A DNA stretch of 64,000 nucleotides from Rheinheimera pacifica (GCF_900108485.1 NZ_FNXF01000003.1:16335-80334); one strand, 5' to 3'. Shown: positions 35,463 to 45,747, counted from the first letter of the stretch. The notes: generated by a model not told the origin, from the sequence alone. Numbers and translations are program-made.

Positions 35463-38225
35463 TTGAAAAATAGTCAGATATTGCAAAGCCCTAACGACAG
35501 TAGCAGCTATGAATACCTGCAACTAAGCAATGGCTTAACAGTATTACTGGTACATCAGGCTGACAGTGAAAAAAGTGCCGCCGCGCTTACGGTAAATGTT
35601 GGCCACTTTGATGATCCAGTGCCGCGCGAAGGTTTGGCGCACTTTTTAGAGCATATGTTGTTTCTTGGCTCTGCACGCTACCCTGTGGCAGGCGACTACC
35701 AGCAGTTTATCAGCCATCACGGTGGTAGCCATAACGCCTGGACCGGCACCGAGCACAGCAGTTTTTTCTTTGATATTGATACCGCATTTTTTGCCGAAGG
35801 GCTGGACCGTTTCGCCGATATGTTCTGCCAGCCGCTGTTTAGCAATGAATATGTCGAAAAAGAACGCCATGCTATTGAGGCTGAATTCTCGCTGAAGTTA
35901 AAAGACGATGGCCGGCGGATTTACCAGGTGCATAAAGAAACCATTAACCCGGCGCATCCGTTTGCTAAATTTTCTGTCGGCAACCTTACTACCCTGGCCG
36001 ACACCGCTGAGGGCAGCCTGCAACAGGCTTTACAGGATTTTTTTACCGCACAATACAGCGCCAGCCGTATGACACTGGCGTTGGTATCACCGCTAACTTT
36101 AGCTGCGCAAAAACAGCTGGTGTTACAGCATTTCAGTGCACTACCCGCCCATTTGCTGGCCAAAACCGCCCTGACGGAGCCGCTGTATCTACCCGAGCAT
36201 CAGGCGATACAACTGAATATTCAGCCGCATCGTGACACACAAAAGCTAGTGGTCAGTTTTGCCATGCCGGATATTCAGCATTGGTATAAATATAAAATTA
36301 TCAGCTTTATTGCCCATTTACTGGGTGACGAAGGCCAGGGTTCATTACTCAGTTACCTCAAGCAGTTAGGGCTGGTAAATCAGCTAAGTGCAGGCGGCGG
36401 CATAGATGGCAGTAACTACAAAGATTTTACCATCGCCTTTGAACTTACCGATGCCGGCCTTAACGGCCGTGACACTATTTTGCAGGCGCTGTTCAGTGCA
36501 TTGGCACAGCTGAAATGCCAGCCTCTACCCAGCGGCTTATTTGCCGAGCGGCAAAAATTGCTGCACTGGAGTTATTTGTATCAGGAACCCTCTACGGCAC
36601 AGCAAACGGCCAATCATTTATCGGTCAGTATGCAGCACTACCCGAAAGAAGATGTCATCTTCGGTGATTACCGGATGGAACTGCCAGACAATACGTTATA
36701 CCAGCAGGTTTTAGGCTATTTTAGCAGCGACAATATGCGGCTGATGTTTATAGCACCGGGGGTTACCACCACTCATGAGGCGCGCTGGTATCAAACGCCC
36801 TACAGTGTAGAGCCACTGAGCCCGGCATTGTTACGCCAGTTGGACAACTGCCAGCCTGACAGCGCCATTACCCTGCCTGCGGCCAACCCATATTTAACCG
36901 GCGATATCAGCCTGCTGGAAAAAAATGCCCATATGGCACTGCCCAAAGCGATATACCAGCAGCAGGCACTTAGCGTCTGGTATAAAGCCGATACTGATTT
37001 TCACACTCCCAAAGGGCATATTTTTGTTCAGCTTAGCCTGCCACACAGTATAGAGAACTGTGCGCAAATGGCCGCTACCCGGCTTTGGGTTGAGTTGTTT
37101 CTGGATAACATAAACCAGCAGTTTTACGCCGCCACTACCATAGGCCTGGTATATCATCTGCACGTGCAGCGTCAGGGCATCAGCATTCACACCAGTGGTC
37201 TGGCCACCAACCAAATTCTGCTGTTACAAGAGTTGTTAAAACAAATGCCGGCACAGCAATTTGACGAAACCCGCTTTGCCGAGCTAAAACGCCAGTTGGG
37301 CCGGCACTGGCGCAACAGCAGCAAAAACAAACCGGTTTCGCGCTTATTCAGCCAGTTATCGGCTATTTTACAGCCACTAAACCCTGAAATTGAACAACTG
37401 GCAGATGCGTTAGATGCACTGAGTTTCAGCGACTTTTTGCAGTTTGACCGCGATCTGCTGCAACAGGTGCATGTTGAAAGTTTATTGCTGGGTAACTGGT
37501 CTGCCAGCCAGGCCACACAATTAACCGACGTGCTGCACGGCTGGCAAAGGCAATTGCCCAGCACCGGCGTGCGGCTAAACAACCCGGCTTTCGCTTTGCA
37601 AGGCCAGGGCCCGGTGTGGCTGCAACTGGATGTCGAGCATAACGACCATGCTCTGGTAATTTATTTACCGGCCCAGCAGGCTACGCCTGAACAAATGGCG
37701 CTGTTTATGCTGGCAAACCATACGTTATCACCTGAGTATTTCCATCAACTGCGCACAGAACAACAATTGGGTTATCTGGTCGGTACCGGTTATGTGCCTA
37801 TCAATACCTTACCTGGTATTGCTTTTTATGTGCAATCGCCCAACACCCACTGCGAACAATTGTACGAAGCGACTATTATGTTTTTCCGCGCTTTTCTGGC
37901 CGACACTGAAACCATGTCAGCAGAGGATTTTGCCGAAATAAAACAAGGCTTACTGGCCCAACTACATGAGCGTGACAACAGCCTTGGAGCAAGAGCCAAA
38001 CGTTACTGGCTGGCGCTGGGCCAGCAAGATCACAGTTTTGCGTTAAACGATCAGATTGCCAGTGCACTAAGTGAGCTGAGCCTTAGCGACTTTATTGCGT
38101 TTTTGCAGCAACTGTTACTGCCCGATTATGACGCTATATTTTTGGCGACGGATGGCAAGCCAACGCACAGCCATTTGCAGTTCAGTACAGCGGCGGATCT
38201 GAAACAGCGGCTGAAACAACAATAA
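35463..38225 (+). CDS. Pitrilysin-like M16 zinc metalloprotease, cytosolic form
   Basis: It starts at TTG 35463 behind AAAAGGATAACCC and gives 920 residues. The inverted zinc motif HxxEH is H60-FL-E63-H64, and the third ligand is E141 in AIEAEF, 77 residues on as in pitrilysin. The middle and C-terminal M16 domains follow, including the LRTEQQLGYLVGTGYV block near residue 770. Unlike E. coli PtrA there is no signal peptide, so it is probably cytosolic. It should degrade peptides and small proteins of a few tens of residues. It stands alone between sixA and the GGDEF-EAL gene. Confidence 0.9.
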   Translation: MKNSQILQSPNDSSSYEYLQLSNGLTVLLVHQADSEKSAAALTVNVGHFDDPVPREGLAHFLEHMLFLGSARYPVAGDYQQFISHHGGSHNAWTGTEHSSFFFDIDTAFFAEGLDRFADMFCQPLFSNEYVEKERHAIEAEFSLKLKDDGRRIYQVHKETINPAHPFAKFSVGNLTTLADTAEGSLQQALQDFFTAQYSASRMTLALVSPLTLAAQKQLVLQHFSALPAHLLAKTALTEPLYLPEHQAIQLNIQPHRDTQKLVVSFAMPDIQHWYKYKIISFIAHLLGDEGQGSLLSYLKQLGLVNQLSAGGGIDGSNYKDFTIAFELTDAGLNGRDTILQALFSALAQLKCQPLPSGLFAERQKLLHWSYLYQEPSTAQQTANHLSVSMQHYPKEDVIFGDYRMELPDNTLYQQVLGYFSSDNMRLMFIAPGVTTTHEARWYQTPYSVEPLSPALLRQLDNCQPDSAITLPAANPYLTGDISLLEKNAHMALPKAIYQQQALSVWYKADTDFHTPKGHIFVQLSLPHSIENCAQMAATRLWVELFLDNINQQFYAATTIGLVYHLHVQRQGISIHTSGLATNQILLLQELLKQMPAQQFDETRFAELKRQLGRHWRNSSKNKPVSRLFSQLSAILQPLNPEIEQLADALDALSFSDFLQFDRDLLQQVHVESLLLGNWSASQATQLTDVLHGWQRQLPSTGVRLNNPAFALQGQGPVWLQLDVEHNDHALVIYLPAQQATPEQMALFMLANHTLSPEYFHQLRTEQQLGYLVGTGYVPINTLPGIAFYVQSPNTHCEQLYEATIMFFRAFLADTETMSAEDFAEIKQGLLAQLHERDNSLGARAKRYWLALGQQDHSFALNDQIASALSELSLSDFIAFLQQLLLPDYDAIFLATDGKPTHSHLQFSTAADLKQRLKQQ

Positions 38226-38232
38226 ATTGCTT

Positions 38233-38259
38233 TTGACAGTGCTGGTAAAGTTATATAAC
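38233..38259 (+). promoter_or_regulatory. Candidate sigma-70 promoter of the GGDEF-EAL gene
   Basis: TTGACA at 38233-38238 is a perfect -35; TATAAC at 38254-38259 is the best -10, with a short 15-bp spacer. It lies about 35 bp before the start codon. Confidence 0.4.
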
Positions 38260-38292
38260 GTAAGCATTCATATTGCTGACTAGCCACCATAA

Positions 38293-40542
38293 GTGTTAGT
38301 AAAACTAAAAAAAATTATAAATATCAGCGCATTGTTCATTAGCTTCTTGCCCTTTGGCTTGCATGCAGCAGGCTGGACTAGCTTACAACCCTATGTGCTA
38401 AGCACCGTTCTGCTGTGCTCTTTTGGCGCCTTAATTCTGGCGCATGTCAGCATTTTAAAAATGCGCCGCTACCAGGCAAAACTCGAAAGCAGTGAAGAAC
38501 GGCTGCGGCTATCGCTGTGGGGCAGCGGCGATGAACTTTGGGACTGGAATATCAGCAATGGCGAGCTGTACCGCTCCACTTCCTGGTTGCATCCGGTTGA
38601 ACTGCAACCCAACAGCAGCGATGTGCCACCGAATAAGCAACAAATTCATCCGCAGGATATTGACCGCGTTTGCCAGCAATTACAGCTGCATCTGGAAGGT
38701 AAAACCAGCCACTTTGAAGCCACCTACCGGCTTAAAACTGCAGATCAGCAATGGACCTGGGTACTGGACCGCGGTAAAGCCGTTGAGTTTGGCAAAGATG
38801 GCAAGCCCAGCCGCATGACCGGCACACTGAAAAACATTCACCAGTTAAAACAAACTGAAGAGCAACTGCAACTATTTGCCCGCTGCCTGCAAACTATTTC
38901 TGATGCGGTAGTAATTTGTGATACCGATTTTAACATTATTGAGGTCAACCCGGCCTTTAGTAAAATTACCGGCAAGTCCCGCGAACTGATGCTAAACCGC
39001 CGCTTTGAACTGACAATGTATCCCAGCCGTTTTATGCATGATATCCGCCATACACTGCACCAGCATGGCAGTTGGAGTGGTGAAATCCGCGAGCAACGCC
39101 TTAACGCAGAAGTGTACCAGGCCGAACTGACGTTCGATTTAATTAAAGATGAGCTGGGTTTGGTCAGCCAATATGTTGCCGTGTTTTCTGATATTACCGA
39201 ACGAAAACTACGTGAAGCAGAGTTAAGCCGGCTGGCCAGCAGTGACACCCTGACCGGCCTGCCAAACCGGGCGGTATTCTTGCAGAGGTTGGCGCAGCTG
39301 GTAAGCGAAAAAACCGAGCATGCGTTGTTGGTATTTGATTTAGATAATTTTAAAAAAATTAACGACTCCCTCGGCCATGAACTTGGCGACAACCTGTTGT
39401 GTAAACTGGCGGATCGCTTAAGTAATTATAAGCGCTACCAGAATTGTCTGTACCGGCTGGGCGGCGATGAGTTTGCCATGCTGCTGGATCACACTAACGA
39501 TCTGCATTTTATTACCTCATTGGCAAAAGAGCTGCTGGCGCTGATCAACCAGCCGATATTGGTCAATCAGCACGAGCTGGCCATCACCAGTAGTATTGGC
39601 ATAGTGTTATTTCCGGATGATGGCAGCGATCCGCAGGCACTGCTGCGTAACGCCGATACGGCGATGTACCATGCTAAAAGCCAGGGCGCCAATCGCTACC
39701 TGTTTTTTAATGACTCGATGAACAAACTGGCGGTAAAGCGGCTGCAGGTAGAAAACCTTATTCGCCATGGCCTGAAAGAAAGCTATTTTAGCGTTTATTA
39801 TCAGCCCAAAATGGATATTGCCACTGGCCGCCTAACCGGTATGGAAGCGCTGGTGCGTTTTATTACCCCAAAGGGCGGCTTAATCAGCCCGGCCAGTTTT
39901 ATTCCGGTAGCGGAAGAAACCGGCCAGATTATAGAAATTGGTGAAGTGGTTTTGCGCCAGGCCTGCAAGGATGTAAAACGCTGGATCGATCAGGATTTAT
40001 TTCAGGGCCGGGTTGCGGTTAACTTATCTTCACGCCAGTTTAGCCTGCCATTTTTGTGTGAACAGATAGACGACATTCTGCAGGAAACTGAACTGCCCTC
40101 TTATCACCTGGAACTGGAAATTACTGAAGGCACGGTAATGCAGTCACCGCCGCAGGCGATTGACACCATGAAAAAGCTACGCGCCCGCGGTATTCATCTG
40201 GCAATGGATGACTTTGGCACCGGCTATTCGTCACTGGCGTACTTAAAGCAATTTCCGCTCAATACGCTGAAGATAGACAAAGCCTTTGTCGACGACATGA
40301 ACACCGCACGCGGCCGTAACATGGTAGACACCATAGTGACCATTGCGCATAACCTTAGCCTGACGGTAGTAGCTGAGGGCGTTGAACAAGCAGAACAGCT
40401 TGAGATGCTGCGTAAACTGCGCTGCGAAGTGATCCAGGGCTACTACTACAGTAAACCGTTGTCTGCTGATGACTTTGCTGACTTTTTACGCCAGCACAAA
40501 ATACAGCACAATAAACCGGTTGCTGTACCAGTGCTTAGCTAA
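38293..40542 (+). CDS. PAS-PAS-GGDEF-EAL cyclic-di-GMP enzyme
   Basis: The GTG start at 38293 gives 749 residues; the start is not certain. One or two hydrophobic segments at residues 8-55 anchor it in the membrane. PAS domains lie at about 65-185 (WDWNISNGELYRS) and 195-305. The GGDEF domain spans 310-475 with intact RLGGDEF (GGDEF at 390-394). The EAL domain is at 490-740 with EAL at 518-520, plus intact MDDFGTGYSSLAYLK and AEGVE. Both catalytic signatures look active, so it could make or break c-di-GMP in response to the PAS signal. It stands alone. Confidence 0.92.
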   Translation: MLVKLKKIINISALFISFLPFGLHAAGWTSLQPYVLSTVLLCSFGALILAHVSILKMRRYQAKLESSEERLRLSLWGSGDELWDWNISNGELYRSTSWLHPVELQPNSSDVPPNKQQIHPQDIDRVCQQLQLHLEGKTSHFEATYRLKTADQQWTWVLDRGKAVEFGKDGKPSRMTGTLKNIHQLKQTEEQLQLFARCLQTISDAVVICDTDFNIIEVNPAFSKITGKSRELMLNRRFELTMYPSRFMHDIRHTLHQHGSWSGEIREQRLNAEVYQAELTFDLIKDELGLVSQYVAVFSDITERKLREAELSRLASSDTLTGLPNRAVFLQRLAQLVSEKTEHALLVFDLDNFKKINDSLGHELGDNLLCKLADRLSNYKRYQNCLYRLGGDEFAMLLDHTNDLHFITSLAKELLALINQPILVNQHELAITSSIGIVLFPDDGSDPQALLRNADTAMYHAKSQGANRYLFFNDSMNKLAVKRLQVENLIRHGLKESYFSVYYQPKMDIATGRLTGMEALVRFITPKGGLISPASFIPVAEETGQIIEIGEVVLRQACKDVKRWIDQDLFQGRVAVNLSSRQFSLPFLCEQIDDILQETELPSYHLELEITEGTVMQSPPQAIDTMKKLRARGIHLAMDDFGTGYSSLAYLKQFPLNTLKIDKAFVDDMNTARGRNMVDTIVTIAHNLSLTVVAEGVEQAEQLEMLRKLRCEVIQGYYYSKPLSADDFADFLRQHKIQHNKPVAVPVLS

Positions 40543-40565
40543 ACTTATGCCCAAACCAAAGCTAC

Positions 40566-40590
40566 AAAAAAGCCCCGGTAACGGGGCTTT
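40566..40590 (-). terminator. Terminator of maoP
   Basis: AAAGCCCCG-gtaa-CGGGGCTTT is followed on the minus strand by a T-tract (TTTTTTG), just past the maoP stop. It may also stop the convergent GGDEF-EAL transcript. Confidence 0.85.
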
Positions 40591-40593
40591 AAG

Positions 40594-40944
40594 TTAGTCT
40601 GAGTCGGTCTCGACATAAGAAAAATCGTCACTGCCATCGGCAATACGCTTTTTACCGAACACAGTATGAAACTTACGCTTTTCTGCCAGACGCTGTTTGT
40701 ATTTCAGCCAGGTTTTTTCAAACGCTGTGGTGGCAGGTTCTTCACCTTTACACACCAATATAAAGCGTTTTTCCTCGTCATTCACTGGCGCACGGTTCCC
40801 CTGCTCCAGCTCCTGCATTGCCACCCCATGTTTCTCCAGCATGTTACCTTCTGCCAGAGTAAAGCGCCCGGACCGCGTAAATCCTCTTGGGAAATTACGG
40901 TCATCGAAAAAGCGACGGTTAGCGACAAAACTTTGCTGCATCAC
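40594..40944 (-). CDS. maoP: Macrodomain Ori organisation protein MaoP (DUF413/YifE)
   Basis: The 116-residue protein contains FVANRRFFDDRNFPRGFTRS, LLEKHG-type and EEKRFILVCKGEEPATTAFEK segments that match DUF413 (E. coli YifE, renamed MaoP). In E. coli MaoP acts with the nearby DNA site maoS to organise the Ori macrodomain. Here too it is divergent from hdfR across about 125 bp, so the maoS-bearing interval may be conserved. I cannot place maoS from memory. Confidence 0.85.
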   Translation of the reverse strand: MMQQSFVANRRFFDDRNFPRGFTRSGRFTLAEGNMLEKHGVAMQELEQGNRAPVNDEEKRFILVCKGEEPATTAFEKTWLKYKQRLAEKRKFHTVFGKKRIADGSDDFSYVETDSD

Positions 40945-41070
40945 TTTTTTCCTCTAATCTCGTTGAATATCAAGCCAGCCTGTTTAAACTGTGCGGAGTA
41001 TGGTTAACAAAATTCCTGTCGTAAAACAAATATTTTTTATCGACACCATAAAAAAACTAAAGGATTCAAT

Positions 41071-41931
41071 TTGGATACCGAACTGCTTAAAACCTTTATA
41101 GAAGTTCAGCGTACAAGGCATTTTGGTAAAGCCGCCGAAAATCTCTACCTGACCCAGTCTGCCGTTAGCTTCCGCATCCGTCAGTTGGAACAGCAACTTG
41201 GCGTTAACCTATTCAGCCGCTACCGTAATAATATTCAGCTTACCGCCGCCGGAGAGCGCCTGTTACCGCATGCTGAGGCCATGCTAACGGCATTGCAACG
41301 AGCCCGCCAAGACGTTACGGTAAGCGCTGAGCAGGCCTTACAACTGTCTATCGCGGCTACTGCTAATGTGTGGGATGCGTTTTTATTGCAAGGCTTTATC
41401 AACATCCAAAGAGCGCTGCCGGGTTTATCCTGGCGGGCCGAATCAATGGGCAAAGATCAGATTGCCCGGCAGATACTGGAGCGCCATCTCGATCTGGCTA
41501 TTTTGTTTGATGCGCCCAAAGTAGACGAAATGCAAATAGATAAGCTCGGAGATATAAAGCTATTGCCGGTCACCACTTTTGCCAGCAACAACGCCGCAGA
41601 GGCCATGCAGCAGCAATATATTCTGGTAGATTGGGGTACCGCCTTTGATATTCAGCATGCGCGTTTCTTCCCTGATTTGCCGCCACCACAGTTACGTACC
41701 GGCAGTGCCCGTATTGCACTGGAACTGATGCAGCAAAGCGGAGGTTCGGCCTATTTACCCGATACCATGGTAAAAAAACTGCTGGCAGATACCAGCTTAC
41801 GCCTGATTGAAGATGCGCCGGTAATGACGCGGGAGTTGTTTGCCGTATCCTTGCCCAAAGCCGCCCAACGCAGCCAGATCAGCGATATTATTGCGCAGTT
41901 GCGTACCTTACTACACAGTACCGCTAAATAG
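41071..41931 (+). CDS. hdfR: LysR-family regulator HdfR
   Basis: It starts at TTG 41071 behind AAAGGA and gives 286 residues. The N-terminus MDTELLKTFIEVQRTRHFGKAAENLYLTQSAVSFRIRQLEQQLGVNLF is nearly that of E. coli HdfR, and the helix-turn-helix is complete. The C-terminal effector domain is more diverged. HdfR represses flhDC in E. coli; targets here are unknown. The divergent pairing with maoP supports the name. Confidence 0.87.
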   Translation: MDTELLKTFIEVQRTRHFGKAAENLYLTQSAVSFRIRQLEQQLGVNLFSRYRNNIQLTAAGERLLPHAEAMLTALQRARQDVTVSAEQALQLSIAATANVWDAFLLQGFINIQRALPGLSWRAESMGKDQIARQILERHLDLAILFDAPKVDEMQIDKLGDIKLLPVTTFASNNAAEAMQQQYILVDWGTAFDIQHARFFPDLPPPQLRTGSARIALELMQQSGGSAYLPDTMVKKLLADTSLRLIEDAPVMTRELFAVSLPKAAQRSQISDIIAQLRTLLHSTAK

Positions 41932-41944
41932 GCGCAATAAAGAT

Positions 41945-42142
41945 TCAGGGCCGGAATAACACCGTATTGCGACCACGCGCTTTATTAAGCAGCAGGCGCT
42001 TGTGGCTGTTAAACAGGGGTAACAGCAGCGGGCCGGTAAATAAGGCCGCCAGCGCCCATTTAAACGCCTTCATGCCACTACGTAGCGCAGCAATATAAAT
42101 ACCAGCGGCGCTAAGCAGCCACACTACAGGTAATACTAACAC
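41945..42142 (-). CDS. Small membrane protein of unknown function
   Basis: The 65-residue frame starts at GTG 42140-42142 behind a strong AAGGGGG site. It has two hydrophobic segments (LVLPVVWLLSAAGIYIAAL and KWALAALFTGPLLLPLF) and a basic tail (KRLLLNKARGRN), suggesting an inner-membrane hairpin with the C-terminus in the cytoplasm. It lies downstream of fadJ after a terminator-like hairpin and is convergent with hdfR. I do not recognise the family. Confidence 0.6.
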   Translation of the reverse strand: MLVLPVVWLLSAAGIYIAALRSGMKAFKWALAALFTGPLLLPLFNSHKRLLLNKARGRNTVLFRP

Positions 42143-42163
42143 CTCAACCCCCTTAAAATGACA

Positions 42164-42189
42164 ACAGGCCGGTTATTATACCGGCCTGT
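42164..42189 (-). terminator. Hairpin downstream of fadJ
   Basis: The perfect 10-bp stem ACAGGCCGGT-tattat-ACCGGCCTGT lies about 25 bases past the fadJ stop, with TTGTCATTTT following on the minus strand. It probably terminates fadIJ. Confidence 0.7.
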
Positions 42190-42210
42190 TGCTATTGCTG
42201 CTGTTAAGCT

Positions 42211-44343
42211 TTAGTTATAAAAACGCTGTTGCTGCTCGGCCATCGTTACCAATAACGGGGCTGGTGCAAAACGGCTGCCAAACCGGCTTTCCAGATTACG
42301 CAGCTGTGCCACCAGGTTAGCGGCGCCTAACTGATCGATATAACGGAATGGCCCACCCAAAAACGGCGGAAAGCCAATACCGAAGATGGCGCCGATATCA
42401 CCGTCCCGCGCGCTGGCGATAATACCTTCATCCAGACAACGCACAGCCTCGTTCAGCATTTGTACTACGCAGCGGTTGCTGATTTCATCGCTGTTAAGCC
42501 TCGCGGCTGGCGTAACGCCCAGTACGCTATACACACTTTCATCCACCCGCTTTTTACCTTTTTTGCCATTTTTGCCGTACAGGTAAAAGCCTTTTTCGGT
42601 TTTCTTACCTTTGCGGCCATCGGCCAGCAGCTTGTCAAAGGCGGCAGGTGCAGCAAAACGCTCGCCCAGCTCAGTGGTTAAAATAGGCGAAATTTTGGCA
42701 CCAACATCAATGCCCACTTCGTCGAGCAGGGTTACCGGACCAACCGGAAAACCAAATTTCACTAAGGCTTTATCTATTTTCTCTACCGGCTCACCTTCAA
42801 GCAGGATATTGGCCGCTTCGTTCATATACAGCGCCAGAATACGGTTAACGTAAAAACCTGCGCCATCTTTTACCACTATTGGTGTTTTGCCTTGTTTGCG
42901 GGCAAACGCCACTGTAGTGGCGATGGTTTGCGCCGATGTAGTCTCGTGCGCTATCACTTCAACCAACGGCATTTTATCTACCGGTGAAAAATAGTGCAGG
43001 CCGATCACATTTTCTGGCCGGGCCGCTTTGGCCGCAATCTGACCTATTGGCAATGAGCTGGTATTGCTGGCAAAAATGGTGTGTTCACTGCAATGTTGTT
43101 CAATATCGGCCACCATTTGCTGTTTTAAGGCTAAATCTTCAAATACCGCTTCTACCACGATATCGGCATCATGAAAACCGCTGTAGTCTGTAGTACCGGT
43201 GATTAACAGCAGTTGCTTTTGCATTTCAGCTTTGCTGATAAAACGACGTTTGAATTTTTTCTCCAGCAACGAGTAACTGTATTTCAGCGCATTGCTGATC
43301 CCCTGCTCGTTAATGTCTTTAATGCGCACCGGTATACCGGCTTTGGTGGCAGTAACATTGGCAATACCCCCGCCCATTAAGCCACCACCGAGCACGGCAG
43401 CTTTACGCACTTTATTGGGCTTAGTATCACCGGCGCCGCTTTCTTTTTTCATCTGGGTGGTAGCAAAAAACAAGCTACGCAGTGCAGCCGATTCTTTGGT
43501 CATACACAGCTCACCAAAAGCTTTGGCCTCTGCGGCTAACCCGGCCTGCATACCACTATCAACACCGGTTTTTATTACATCAAGGATTTTCAGCGGTGCC
43601 GGATAATTACCCTGGGTTTTCTGCAATGTTTGCTTGCGTGCCTGGCTAAATAAGATATTGCGGCCAAAGGGGGTACGCTCCAGTACTTTGCCAACCAGGT
43701 TTAATTTTGGCTGCTCGCGTTCTAGCTTACCTTTAAGCGCGCGCTTCACGGCAGCGTCTAACAGAATACTGTTTGCCACCACTTCATCCACCAGCCCGGC
43801 TTTTTTTGCCTGCGCTGCACGCAGTTGCTTGCCGGTTAATATCATATCCAGTGCTTTTTGCAGGCCAACTAAACGCGGCAGGCGCTGCGTACCACCGCTG
43901 CCGGGTAATAACCCCAACTGCACTTCCGGCAGGCCCAGCACGGTTTTATTATCATTACTGGCAACTCTGGCATGGCACGCCATTGCCAGCTCTAAACCAC
44001 CACCCAGGCAAGGGCCGTGAATAGCCGCCACTAACGGAATAGGCAACTGCTCAAGCTGATCAAACATTTGCTGGCCCATGCGGCCGATGGCTTGTGCTTC
44101 TTCGGCAGTTTTACAGCCGTCCAGCATCGAAATATCCGCCCCGGCAATAAAGGAGTCGGGCTTGCCACTGATAAATACCAGGCCTTTTAATTGACTGTTG
44201 GCCTTAATGTCAGCCAGCAAGCTGCTGATCTCGTCTGCAAATTCCGCTTTTAATACATTCATCGACTCACCGGCGATATCCATCGTAATAACGCCAATCT
44301 GATCATCGCGAATTTGCAGGCTAAAACTATTGGTTGTTGTCAT
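42211..44343 (-). CDS. fadJ: Fatty acid oxidation complex alpha subunit FadJ
   Basis: The ATG at 44341-44343 overlaps the fadI stop (TAATG) and gives 710 residues. Residues 1-190 are enoyl-CoA hydratase/isomerase ([38 protein letters not shown]). From about 315 on is 3-hydroxyacyl-CoA dehydrogenase, with [18 protein letters not shown] (NAD loop) and [20 protein letters not shown]. It carries out the middle steps of beta-oxidation with FadI. Length matches FadJ (about 714). It is translationally coupled to fadI and probably repressed by FadR. Confidence 0.94.
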   Translation of the reverse strand: MTTTNSFSLQIRDDQIGVITMDIAGESMNVLKAEFADEISSLLADIKANSQLKGLVFISGKPDSFIAGADISMLDGCKTAEEAQAIGRMGQQMFDQLEQLPIPLVAAIHGPCLGGGLELAMACHARVASNDNKTVLGLPEVQLGLLPGSGGTQRLPRLVGLQKALDMILTGKQLRAAQAKKAGLVDEVVANSILLDAAVKRALKGKLEREQPKLNLVGKVLERTPFGRNILFSQARKQTLQKTQGNYPAPLKILDVIKTGVDSGMQAGLAAEAKAFGELCMTKESAALRSLFFATTQMKKESGAGDTKPNKVRKAAVLGGGLMGGGIANVTATKAGIPVRIKDINEQGISNALKYSYSLLEKKFKRRFISKAEMQKQLLLITGTTDYSGFHDADIVVEAVFEDLALKQQMVADIEQHCSEHTIFASNTSSLPIGQIAAKAARPENVIGLHYFSPVDKMPLVEVIAHETTSAQTIATTVAFARKQGKTPIVVKDGAGFYVNRILALYMNEAANILLEGEPVEKIDKALVKFGFPVGPVTLLDEVGIDVGAKISPILTTELGERFAAPAAFDKLLADGRKGKKTEKGFYLYGKNGKKGKKRVDESVYSVLGVTPAARLNSDEISNRCVVQMLNEAVRCLDEGIIASARDGDIGAIFGIGFPPFLGGPFRYIDQLGAANLVAQLRNLESRFGSRFAPAPLLVTMAEQQQRFYN

Positions 44344-45653
44344 TATTCTGTCTCCACTATCATCGCCGCGCCTAAACCACCGGCTGCGCACGCCGTGGTT
44401 AAGCCAATACCGCCACCACGGCGTTTTAATTCATTCAGAGTTTGCACGATTAAGCGGGTACCGGTTGCCGCAAATGGATGGCCATAAGCCAGTGAGCCGC
44501 CCTGAACATTAAATTTAGTCATATCAATGTCACCGATAGCAGTTGAACGCCCCAGCTTTTCTTCAGCAAATTTTTTGCTGGCAAACATTTTCACATTAGC
44601 CAGCGTTTGCGCTGCGAAGGCTTCATGCATTTCAATCAGGGTTAAATCATTTAAAGACATGCCTGCACGGTCCAGTGCAATCGGTGTGGCATAAGATGGC
44701 CCCATCAGCATGTCGTCATATACATCTATCGCTGCAAAAGCATAACTGCGGATATAACCGAGCGGCGTATACCCCAGCGCTTTGGCGCGGCTTTCTGTCA
44801 TCATTAATACCACAGATGCACCGTCGGTCAGCGGCGTGCTGGTGGCTGCGGTCACGGTGCCATGCACCCGGTCAAATACCGGTTTTAATTTGCTGTAGGA
44901 CTCCAGCTTAGAATCCTGACGGATATTGTTATCAATATCTAAAAAGCGCGAATAGGGCTCCACATGTGCAGTCATTACTTCATCTTTCATCACACCGCTT
45001 TGCCAGGCCTGGGTCGCTAAACTGTGCGAGCGGTGTGCCAGCGCATCCTGATCGGCCCGGCTGATATTATGGGTTTTTGCCATTTGCTCGGCGGTATCGC
45101 CCATCGATAAACCAGTGCTGTACTCGGCTACAGCCGGCGGCACCGGTAGTAAATCTTTTAAGCCCAGACGGCGGAAAATAGCCAGCTTCTGGCCGAAGGT
45201 ACGTGCTTTGTTTAAATCGACCAGCGCCCGGGCCAGCTTTTTGCTAACCCCAATCGGCAGCACTGAGCTGGAATCGGCCCCGCCCGCTAAACCAATTTGG
45301 GTAATACCGGCCATCATCGATTCAGCCACACTGACCACAGACTGGAAACTGGTGGCACAGGCCCGCGTAACACTAAATGCATCGGTATGCACATTCATGC
45401 CGGTACCCAGTACAATTTCGCGGGCAATATTGGGAGCTTCAGGCATTTGTACTACCTGACCATACACCACCTGCTCAATTAATTTTACATCCAGCTCGCT
45501 TCTGATCAGTAGCTCGTTTACCACCAGTTTGCCCAAATCCAGTGCAGAAACACCATGAAATTCAGTCGCCTGTTTGGCAAACGGTGTACGCAGGCCGCTG
45601 ACGATGGCGATTCGGTCGCCCTGGCGGGTGGTAAGTTTAATTGGCGAGCTCAT
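44343..45653 (-). CDS. fadI: 3-ketoacyl-CoA thiolase FadI
   Basis: The 436-residue thiolase has the acyl-enzyme Cys in [13 protein letters not shown] (near residue 99), [31 protein letters not shown] and the second Cys in [13 protein letters not shown]. FadI is longer than FadA (about 390), which fits. It releases acetyl-CoA in the last step of beta-oxidation. It is the first gene of fadIJ, with a promoter and two palindromic operators upstream. Confidence 0.95.
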   Translation of the reverse strand: MSSPIKLTTRQGDRIAIVSGLRTPFAKQATEFHGVSALDLGKLVVNELLIRSELDVKLIEQVVYGQVVQMPEAPNIAREIVLGTGMNVHTDAFSVTRACATSFQSVVSVAESMMAGITQIGLAGGADSSSVLPIGVSKKLARALVDLNKARTFGQKLAIFRRLGLKDLLPVPPAVAEYSTGLSMGDTAEQMAKTHNISRADQDALAHRSHSLATQAWQSGVMKDEVMTAHVEPYSRFLDIDNNIRQDSKLESYSKLKPVFDRVHGTVTAATSTPLTDGASVVLMMTESRAKALGYTPLGYIRSYAFAAIDVYDDMLMGPSYATPIALDRAGMSLNDLTLIEMHEAFAAQTLANVKMFASKKFAEEKLGRSTAIGDIDMTKFNVQGGSLAYGHPFAATGTRLIVQTLNELKRRGGGIGLTTACAAGGLGAAMIVETE

Positions 45654-45676
45654 AATGTTCCTCTTGTTATCAATAT

Positions 45677-45693
45677 TACAGGTCTGACCTGTA
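45677..45693. promoter_or_regulatory. FadR-type operator before fadI
   Basis: TACAGGTCTGACCTGTA is a perfect 17-bp palindrome around T45685. Its GGTCnGACC core matches the FadR consensus (AACTGGTCnGACCAGTT). It lies just downstream of the predicted fadI -10, where FadR would repress. Confidence 0.8.
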
Positions 45694-45705
45694 TTGTTGC
45701 GATCG

Positions 45706-45734
45706 ATTGTAACGACAGTCGCTGAAAATTAAAA
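45706..45734 (-). promoter_or_regulatory. Candidate fadI promoter
   Basis: On the minus strand TTTTAA (45734-45729) and TACAAT (45711-45706) are separated by 17 bp. The -35 falls inside one palindrome and the start region runs into the FadR-type site. Confidence 0.5.
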
Positions 45735-45747
45735 CACTTGTTTTAAT
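45728..45747. promoter_or_regulatory. Second palindrome before fadI (PsrA-like?)
   Basis: ATTAAAACACTTGTTTTAAT has 9-bp perfect arms around CT. The AAAC-n-GTTT pattern recalls PsrA-type (TetR family) operators that control fatty-acid degradation in several gammaproteobacteria. It overlaps the predicted -35. No psrA gene is in the window. Confidence 0.5.
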
